A stretch of DNA of 5,810 bases from Bacteroidota bacterium (GTDB taxonomy: Bacteria; Bacteroidota; Bacteroidia; Flavobacteriales; Weeksellaceae), in NCBI GenBank assembly GCA_023433225.1, contig JAEZDQ010000026.1, positions 1 through 5,810 on the forward strand, written 5' to 3'. The position numbers and the translations under genes were made by a program. The notes under the pieces are model-generated. The model saw only the letters and a list, made by a program, of their open reading frames with translations. It was not told the DNA's origin and searched no databases. Shown piece by piece: positions 1 through 4,594 of the stretch; within the stretch, counting starts at the first letter, position 1; the number at the start of each line of letters is the position of its first letter.

Positions 1-930
1 CTCATTCACATCGATTCCACGTGCAGCTACGTCGGTTGCAACCAACAATTGCAATTGTTTACGGCGAAATTTATCCATCACCGTGTCACGCTGTGCCTGA
101 GATAAATCGCCGTGCAAAGCGTCTGCATTGTATCCGTCCTGAATTAAGGCATCTGCCACTTCTTTGGTTTCTCTACGGGTGCGACAAAATACAATTCCGT
201 AAATATTCGGGTTGATGTCCGCCAATCTTTTCAAAGCCAAATAGCGGTCATTGGCACGAACCATATAATACTGATGAACCACGTCATTAGACGCTTCATT
301 GGATTTCCCGATTGAAATTTCATCGGGTTTGTGCATGTATTCATTGGCAATTCTTCGGACTTCCTTCATCATGGTTGCCGAAAACAAAAGGGTTTGTTTT
401 TCTTCAGGTGTTCCTTCCAGAATCGCATCGATGTCTTCCCGGAATCCCATGTTGAGCATTTCGTCGGCTTCGTCCAGTACCAACCAATTGATGTGGTTGA
501 TTTTCAAAGCGCCACGGCCAATCAAGTCCAAGGTTCTTCCCGGAGTACCCACCACGATTTGCGGGTTCTTTTTCAAACCGTTGATTTGCTTCACGGCATC
601 TGCACCGCCATATACCGGTTGGATCATCACATTTCCCAGGTATTTGGAAAAGCTTTCCAAGTCTTTGGTAATCTGTAAACAAAGTTCACGGGTCGGGCAG
701 AGGATGATGGCCTGAACGGTTCTGCTTTCTACGCTGAGTTGTTCCAAAATCGGCAATCCGAACGCGGCTGTTTTTCCGGTTCCGGTTTGCGCCAGTGCAA
801 TCAGGTCTTTTTCGGAACCGAGGATTTGCGGAATGGCTTTTTGTTGGATGGGGGTCGGGTTGACGAAACCCAGTTCGTCCACGGCTTGCAACAAATTTTT
901 GTTCAAGCCCAAGTCATGAAATGTCATCAT
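1..930 (-). CDS. DEAD-box ATP-dependent RNA helicase, N-terminal 310 residues (C-terminus outside window)
   Basis: An ATP-dependent RNA helicase that unwinds short RNA duplexes, typically in ribosome assembly, mRNA decay or cold adaptation in the cytoplasm. The frame is open from 930 to the left edge, and I read it codon by codon. RecA domain 1 has the Q motif (PTPIQ, 25-29, with F4 upstream), Walker A AQTGTGKT (47-54), PTREL (79-83), TPGR (129-132), DEAD (153-156) and SAT (184-186). RecA domain 2 has VFCRTR (247-252) and ATDVAARGID (298-307). The HRIGRTGR motif and any C-terminal tail, which would separate DeaD/CsdA, RhlE and CshA types, lie outside the window, so no symbol is given. Two tandem ATGs (928-930, 925-927) could both serve as start; an A-rich run precedes them and there is no clear Shine-Dalgarno. 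A long leader with a 5' hairpin precedes it. The family call is secure; the subtype is not. Confidence 0.96.
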   Translation of the reverse strand, partial: MMTFHDLGLNKNLLQAVDELGFVNPTPIQQKAIPQILGSEKDLIALAQTGTGKTAAFGLPILEQLSVESRTVQAIILCPTRELCLQITKDLESFSKYLGNVMIQPVYGGADAVKQINGLKKNPQIVVGTPGRTLDLIGRGALKINHINWLVLDEADEMLNMGFREDIDAILEGTPEEKQTLLFSATMMKEVRRIANEYMHKPDEISIGKSNEASNDVVHQYYMVRANDRYLALKRLADINPNIYGIVFCRTRRETKEVADALIQDGYNADALHGDLSQAQRDTVMDKFRRKQLQLLVATDVAARGIDVNE

Positions 931-1058
931 TTTTTAATTTTATTTGCCGGTAATCGGTCACTCACCTTCGCACCGGAGATTATTAGTTAATCGAATGCGA
1001 AAGATGAAATTCAATGGCCACGCAGCCTATAAAACCCAAAATGATCTTTTACATCCGT

Positions 1059-1076
1059 GTTTTCCACCCGGAAAAC
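1059..1076 (-). promoter_or_regulatory. Perfect 7-bp hairpin at the predicted 5' end of the helicase leader
   Basis: On the minus strand GTTTTCC and GGAAAAC form a perfect 7-bp inverted repeat around a GGGT loop. It lies 5-6 nt downstream of the TACCTTTG element, so it would begin at or next to the first transcribed base. Such a 5' hairpin can protect an mRNA from 5'-end-dependent decay or act in cold-shock leaders. An overlapping 4-bp alternative stem (CCCG/CGGG) competes with it. No U-run follows, so it is not an intrinsic terminator. The remaining leader (931-1058) contains no open frame or RNA family that I recognise. Confidence 0.4.
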
Positions 1077-1081
1077 GGGCG

Positions 1082-1089
1082 CAAAGGTA
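1082..1089 (-). promoter_or_regulatory. Candidate Bacteroidota -7 promoter element for the helicase gene
   Basis: On the minus strand this reads TACCTTTG, a full match to the Bacteroidota -7 consensus TAnnTTTG, and is followed by GCGCCC. No good TTTG lies at the expected -33 distance; that stretch (about 1108-1115) is only TTTA/TATT-like, in very AT-rich DNA. Transcription would begin near 1075-1078, giving a leader of about 145 nt before the helicase ATG. The consensus is established knowledge; use of this site is inference. Confidence 0.5.
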
Positions 1090-1142
1090 GGGTTTATTTT
1101 TGAATTAAATATATAGAATGAGTAATTAAAATAAGTTTAAGA

Positions 1143-1589
1143 TTAGAAAACCTCTAAAATCTTATATTTCTTCCCGTTGAAATCCAATTCATCGCCAACC
1201 TTTTTCCCTTCCAATGCGGCATAAATAGGCGCATCAGTTTGGAGTCCGATGAAAGTTTTCCCTTCATACTGAAATTGCGAAGCGGAAATCCCGATGTAAA
1301 AATTCAGGGAATCGGTCAGTACCAAAGCACCCGGCTCTACTTGGGATTTGGGCGAAAAACTGATATTTACAAAACTATCCAGTGCCTGTTTGGCAGAATT
1401 GATCCTTGATTCCAAGCTTCGTGCCGATTCCCGGCTCTGATCTTGTTGCGCAAAATCATCGAGTTCCAATGAGGAGTCTTCGTCCAGATCGGCAGATTCG
1501 GTGTGGGTCCGGTGCATTTCCCTCAAACCATTGAGTTCCTTCATTTCGTTTTCGATGATGCGGTTTCTGATTTGTTCTTTTAAATCCAT
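1143..1589 (-). CDS. Small GreA/GreB-family-like transcription factor
   Basis: A 148-residue protein with the two-part layout of a Gre factor. Residues 1-72 are charged and helical, suited to a coiled-coil hairpin. Residues 84-148 look like the FKBP-like C-terminal domain that binds RNA polymerase near its secondary channel: the segment PIYAALEGKKVGDEL (121-135) and the ending YKILEVF match the SPxxxALxGKxxGD and final EI(L/V) pattern of GreA. At the expected hairpin tip is ADLDED (33-38), which lines up without gaps with GDLKEN of E. coli GreA, placing D34 and E37 on the acidic residues that support transcript cleavage. The N-terminal hairpin is about seven residues shorter before the tip than in E. 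coli GreA (158 aa). Similar small Bacteroidota proteins often carry vague or wrong names. Cytoplasmic; role inferred, either transcript cleavage or modulation of polymerase. The gene is divergent from the secreted protein, sharing a 75-bp gap. The start at 1589 is the only ATG giving the full hairpin. Confidence 0.72.
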   Translation of the reverse strand: MDLKEQIRNRIIENEMKELNGLREMHRTHTESADLDEDSSLELDDFAQQDQSRESARSLESRINSAKQALDSFVNISFSPKSQVEPGALVLTDSLNFYIGISASQFQYEGKTFIGLQTDAPIYAALEGKKVGDELDFNGKKYKILEVF

Positions 1590-1664
1590 GTCTGAAGTTT
1601 AAGAATCGTAAATTTAAGCATTTTGGTCTGATTTTTTCATAGAGAGAAGGCATAAATTCCTTTT

Positions 1665-2198
1665 ATGAAAAACCTTGTTTTTATTTTTTTTATACTGGTC
1701 ATTTCGGGAAAGGCACAAAAAGCCGGCGAACTTTATTTCAATTACGATGAACTGGTTGGAATTCAAATCGAATCCTTATCGGAATTAAAAGTCCATTACA
1801 ACCTCAAAGGAAAACCCGGTTCACAGGCTACGGAATTCACCCGGCTCGAAAACGGAATCCGTTTGGGGAAATTGACGCAAAATGCAAATCCCAACCTGAA
1901 AAAATTGAGTGAAGAACCGCTGGAATTCATAGACGGAAACCTCTATCTCCCTAAATATCGGATGTTTTTCTATTCGGCACCCAACCGCAAACTGATGGAA
2001 AACCGGGATTGTTACATCGTCAACAATCAAGTCTATTTCGCGCCTCGCGGAAAAGTAAAAGGGAAGCTGAAAAGAGCCATTAAAAATTTACAAAAAGAAT
2101 CTCTCCAAACCTCTCAATTGGACTCCAAAACGACATATGATAAATACGGCATCCATTGCTTGGGTGCTACCGAAATCTTGGGAATTCCAAAAAAGTAA
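1665..2198 (+). CDS. Secreted protein of unknown function
   Basis: I do not recognise the family. The 177-residue product begins with a clear type I signal peptide: K2, a hydrophobic core (LVFIFFILVI, 4-13), then SGKA|Q, with cleavage predicted after A17. It has no lipobox cysteine and no later membrane segment, so the mature protein of about 160 residues should be periplasmic or released. The mature part has mixed strand-like stretches (ELYFNYDEL, NLYLPKYRMFFYSA, CYIVNNQVYFA), a strongly basic patch (129-144) and two cysteines (116 and 165) that could form a disulfide. No C-terminal type IX sorting domain is seen: the end, GIPKK, is too short and plain. It is the only plus-strand gene, divergent from the GreA-like gene and convergent with the phosphoesterase, so it is probably a single-gene unit. 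It is very likely a real gene given the signal peptide, the length and the tight fit between neighbours. Confidence 0.8.
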   Translation: MKNLVFIFFILVISGKAQKAGELYFNYDELVGIQIESLSELKVHYNLKGKPGSQATEFTRLENGIRLGKLTQNANPNLKKLSEEPLEFIDGNLYLPKYRMFFYSAPNRKLMENRDCYIVNNQVYFAPRGKVKGKLKRAIKNLQKESLQTSQLDSKTTYDKYGIHCLGATEILGIPKK

Positions 2199-2210
2199 AG
2201 ATGTAAAGTA

Positions 2211-2837
2211 TTAAATAGAGATATCTTTCTCGTGAACCGGAAGGCTGATGATTTCTTCTACCTTGCCTTCGGAAGAAACTTTGGCAGCCGTAAGTTTTTT
2301 GCCGAATCCTGCCCCCGTATCGAGGTACCAAGCATCAGCAACTTCATCAAAAATGGGCTCATCTACCACAATATGGCCTAAAAACTGGCGTTTACCAATG
2401 TTTTTAAGCGGTTTGCGGTTGAACAATACGCGGAGATCGTCGTCATCAATCGGAAATTCTGAATCTTCGGCTATTCCCGCATGGCTGGCATAAACTACTC
2501 CGTTTTGCCATTGGTGCGGCAGTTTACGAAGCCAATCAAGGGTTTTGAGGTAGTTCAGGTTATAGATTTCGAATTTCTGCTTGGCACTCAGTGTTAAACT
2601 GTCCCGGTAATATTCTTCAAATAGGTATTCGTTGTTTCCTTTCAGGATAACCATATCCCAGCCGGATTGTGCTTGGAGTTTGATTAAATATTCCAAAACC
2701 GCAAAGGTATGTTTGCCTTTGTTGACAAAATCGCCGAGCAATACCAACTTTTCCTGCTCCGGGTTCCAGGAGGATTCGAGCAGTTTTCGCAGGGTATAAT
2801 AACATCCGTGGACATCGCCGACGATGAAATAGCTCAT
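2211..2837 (-). CDS. Calcineurin-like metallophosphoesterase (PPP/ApaH-like fold) with altered catalytic residues
   Basis: A 208-residue single-domain protein of the family containing lambda phosphatase, PrpE and ApaH. The expected di-metal ligands are all present: GDVHG (D8, H10), GDFVNKG (D36), GNNE (N68), SHAG (H119) and GH (H155). LFNRKP (138-143, R141) and LDTGAGFGKKLT (172-183) are also family landmarks. The usual GDxVDRG, however, reads GDFVNKG and the usual GNHE reads GNNE. The Asp-His pair that assists protonation of the leaving group is therefore N39 and N69, and the phosphate-contacting Arg is K40. I checked the codons (GTC AAC AAA; AAC AAC GAA). It may have weak or different activity, or bind a ligand without turnover; family members act on phosphoproteins or dinucleoside polyphosphates, but the substrate here is unknown. 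No signal peptide, so cytoplasmic. The ATG at 2837 lies just before the first metal motif. The 12-bp convergent gap holds no obvious terminator. Confidence 0.9.
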   Translation of the reverse strand: MSYFIVGDVHGCYYTLRKLLESSWNPEQEKLVLLGDFVNKGKHTFAVLEYLIKLQAQSGWDMVILKGNNEYLFEEYYRDSLTLSAKQKFEIYNLNYLKTLDWLRKLPHQWQNGVVYASHAGIAEDSEFPIDDDDLRVLFNRKPLKNIGKRQFLGHIVVDEPIFDEVADAWYLDTGAGFGKKLTAAKVSSEGKVEEIISLPVHEKDISI

Positions 2838-2851
2838 GAATTACTTTTTAC

Positions 2852-2859
2852 CAAATCTA
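2852..2859 (-). promoter_or_regulatory. Candidate -7 promoter element for the metallophosphoesterase
   Basis: On the minus strand this reads TAGATTTG, a full match to TAnnTTTG, 14 bp upstream of the ATG. A TTTG lies only 5 bp further upstream, and none lies at the -33 spacing, so only half the promoter is supported. The leader would be under 10 nt. The rest of the 116-bp gap (2838-2953) is AT-rich, with the palindrome TTAAATTTAA at 2882-2891 and no terminator for the TPR gene that I can see. Confidence 0.3.
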
Positions 2860-2953
2860 ACCAACAAATTTTATACCCTGTTTAAATTTAAGTAAATAAG
2901 AATTTAATGAATGGTTAAATGAGGCAGCGATTCCGAGATTCTGTAAGGAAATA

Positions 2954-4342
2954 TCAATTGCTTCCTTTACGGAGTTTTTTCTTGGAAGCGGATTTGTATT
3001 TGTTTTCGAGAATGGGGTATTTTTCAAACATCTCAAACTGCAGTTCGGCATTCATTTCAGCTGCTTTTTTGAAAGCGGAATTGCCCATTTCTTCTTCGCC
3101 CAATAAATAATAACAGTTACTCAATTGGTAATACAATTCCGCACGGTTAAAATGTTTCAGCCCACGGTAAGCGGCGTCTACGGCTTTTTGGTAATCACCA
3201 ATCGTGATGAGGGTTTCAGTCAATCCCAACCAATTGTAAAAATTTTTGGGTTCGAGTTCTACCAATCGGTAATAGTCCAGCGTTGATTCTTCAAACCTTA
3301 CCAACTGGATGTGCAGGTAAGCCCGCCGTTTCCAATAGTCAATGTTGAGGGAATCCAAGTCGAGCGCACGGTTCAAATAATAGAGTGCTTCTTCGTAATT
3401 GCCCAAACTTTCATAAAGGTCGGATGTTGCTACCCAGCTTTGATCCAGTTGCGGATCTTCATGCAGCGATTGGTGGAAAGCTTTTAAGGCTTTGAATGGT
3501 TTGCCCAGTTTCATGTAGCATTCGCCTATTTTCAAATAAGTATAAGCGGCCGAATCATCCAGCTCCAATGTTTCTTCATAGACCGCTATGGCGGCTGCAT
3601 AATCCTCTAATTTCTCCAAAGTCATCGCCTTTTGGGTATAGGACATGATTCCTTTGGGATTGATCAGGGTAGCATAGTCAAAAGCTCGGTGGGCTTCTTC
3701 ATAATTTTTCAAAACCATATATTGCTGACCCAATTGAGACCAAGCAATCTCTGAATAAGGACGTAAGTCGATGTACTGCAAGAGAAATTCAACACATTCT
3801 TTATTCATGTACAGTTCTTCAAAGCACTGTATGCAGGAAAAGAAAGCGAAATCGTCGTCCAAATCCAATTCCAATGCCTTTTTAAAACTGTACAATGCTT
3901 GGCCTATTTCATTGATATTGAGGTATTCATTCCCCAAGCAATTGTAAATATATTCCAAATCGTCACCGAATTCGAGGGCTTGTTTGTAATATACAATGGC
4001 TTTTTTAGGCACTTCTTTCAAAGACCAAAAACGAGCCATGCAAATGATGAAATCGGTGTCATTGGCACCCACTTCCTTCAATCCTTCAATCAAGGTGGCT
4101 GCTGCTTTCAGTTTGTTTACGGACAAAAGATATTCCAATTTTTTGATCTGAATCTCTGTGTTGGCCGGATACATATTCATCGCATAATCAATCGCTTTTT
4201 TGGCATAGGGCAAATCGCCAACATCCAAATAATACGCAATGATTTCGTAAAATTCTTCTGTATCGAAATAGAATTGTTGCCGCTTTTCGAGCATCTGCTC
4301 AAACCGTTCAATCAATTCATTATTTAAAAAATTTTCTTCCAT
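2954..4342 (-). CDS. Tetratricopeptide-repeat (TPR) protein
   Basis: A 462-residue protein built almost entirely of TPR helix pairs, which stack into a superhelix that binds peptides or partner proteins. From about residue 130 to 434 nine repeats run in strict 34-residue register (units beginning near 130, 164, 198, 232, 266, 300, 334, 368 and 402). Examples include AWSQLGQQYMVLKNYEEA (200-217) and SWVATSDLYESLGNYEEA (302-319). Three weaker units cover about 30-129. The N-terminus is acidic and the C-terminal tail is strongly basic (KYKSASKKKLRKGSN). No signal peptide or membrane segment is seen, so it is probably cytoplasmic. No enzymatic domain is fused to it and the neighbours name no partner, so the function is unknown. 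The ATG at 4342 begins MEENFLNNEL; no upstream in-frame extension is needed. It follows the glmM-like gene on the same strand after 252 bp, with a candidate promoter of its own. Confidence 0.93.
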   Translation of the reverse strand: MEENFLNNELIERFEQMLEKRQQFYFDTEEFYEIIAYYLDVGDLPYAKKAIDYAMNMYPANTEIQIKKLEYLLSVNKLKAAATLIEGLKEVGANDTDFIICMARFWSLKEVPKKAIVYYKQALEFGDDLEYIYNCLGNEYLNINEIGQALYSFKKALELDLDDDFAFFSCIQCFEELYMNKECVEFLLQYIDLRPYSEIAWSQLGQQYMVLKNYEEAHRAFDYATLINPKGIMSYTQKAMTLEKLEDYAAAIAVYEETLELDDSAAYTYLKIGECYMKLGKPFKALKAFHQSLHEDPQLDQSWVATSDLYESLGNYEEALYYLNRALDLDSLNIDYWKRRAYLHIQLVRFEESTLDYYRLVELEPKNFYNWLGLTETLITIGDYQKAVDAAYRGLKHFNRAELYYQLSNCYYLLGEEEMGNSAFKKAAEMNAELQFEMFEKYPILENKYKSASKKKLRKGSN

Positions 4343-4594
4343 ATTGACTTTACGAAGTTACGGATAAACAGGGAGTTTTGCGCTATGAATTATTTCAGTT
4401 TTGCACAAGGAATGAACAGTTCTGAGAGAATAGAAAATAGAAAATGAAAAATTGATAGAGTTTTGTAGATTTGATCTTTGCTTAATTATTCAAAAGAATT
4501 GGAAGATTTTTGGAGAAAAAATGAAAATGAAGAATTAGAGGAATATTATAGAATAGCACAAAAATAACTATTTCAAATCGTTTCATCCAAAATA
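4343..4594. other. 252-bp AT-rich intergenic region with a possible decayed plus-strand reading frame
   Basis: No intact gene is visible. On the plus strand one frame reads ATG at 4385, 20 codons and TGA at 4445-4447. The same frame then meets TAG (4466-4468) and TGA (4472-4474), and reopens for 30 codons ending in TAA at 4565-4567, with protein-like text (DFWRKNENEELEEYYRIAQK). This could be the remnant of a small gene, but purine-rich AT DNA easily gives Lys/Glu/Asn-rich frames by chance. At about 4430-4455 there is a short imperfect repeat of ATAGAAA units. No terminator for the glmM-like gene is evident after its stop. Confidence 0.45.
4559..4591 (-). promoter_or_regulatory. Candidate Bacteroidota promoter for the TPR gene
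   Basis: On the minus strand TTTG (4588-4591) and TATTTTTG (4559-4566) are separated by 21 bp, matching the -33 TTTG and -7 TAnnTTTG arrangement of Bacteroidota promoters. It sits just past the stop codon of the glmM-like gene. Transcription would start near 4553, giving a leader of about 210 nt before the TPR ATG at 4342. It is the only site in the window with both halves at acceptable spacing, but the region is AT-rich, so chance is possible. Confidence 0.4.

Noticed and set aside
299..990. Open frames on the plus strand (299-715, 331-678, 739-990) and another minus frame (404-682) across the helicase
   Set aside because: They overlap a helicase frame that carries every expected motif in order. 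Their translations show no recognisable domain and they are shadows of it.
1049..1054. Start-stop mini-ORF (ATG TAA) in the helicase leader, minus strand
   Set aside because: A two-codon match is expected by chance in AT-rich DNA, and no ribosome binding site supports it.
1609..1616. Palindrome TAAATTTA between the divergent GreA-like and secreted-protein genes as a shared promoter or operator
   Set aside because: It misses the final G of TAnnTTTG on both strands, has no TTTG at -33 on either side, and an 8-bp AT palindrome is common by chance.
2197..2228. AAAGAT/ATCTTT inverted repeat in the convergent gap as a two-way terminator
   Set aside because: Only six AT-rich pairs around a 20-nt loop, with no GC stem or clear T-run; too weak to call.
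3899..4327. 142-codon plus-strand frame inside the TPR gene
   Set aside because: It is antisense to a clearly coding TPR region with regular 34-residue repeats, and its Phe/Ile-rich text reflects the opposite strand's codons.
4430..4455. ATAGAAA-type tandem units as a CRISPR-like or regulatory repeat
   Set aside because: Only two or three imperfect 7-bp units with no spacers; simple low-complexity purine DNA.
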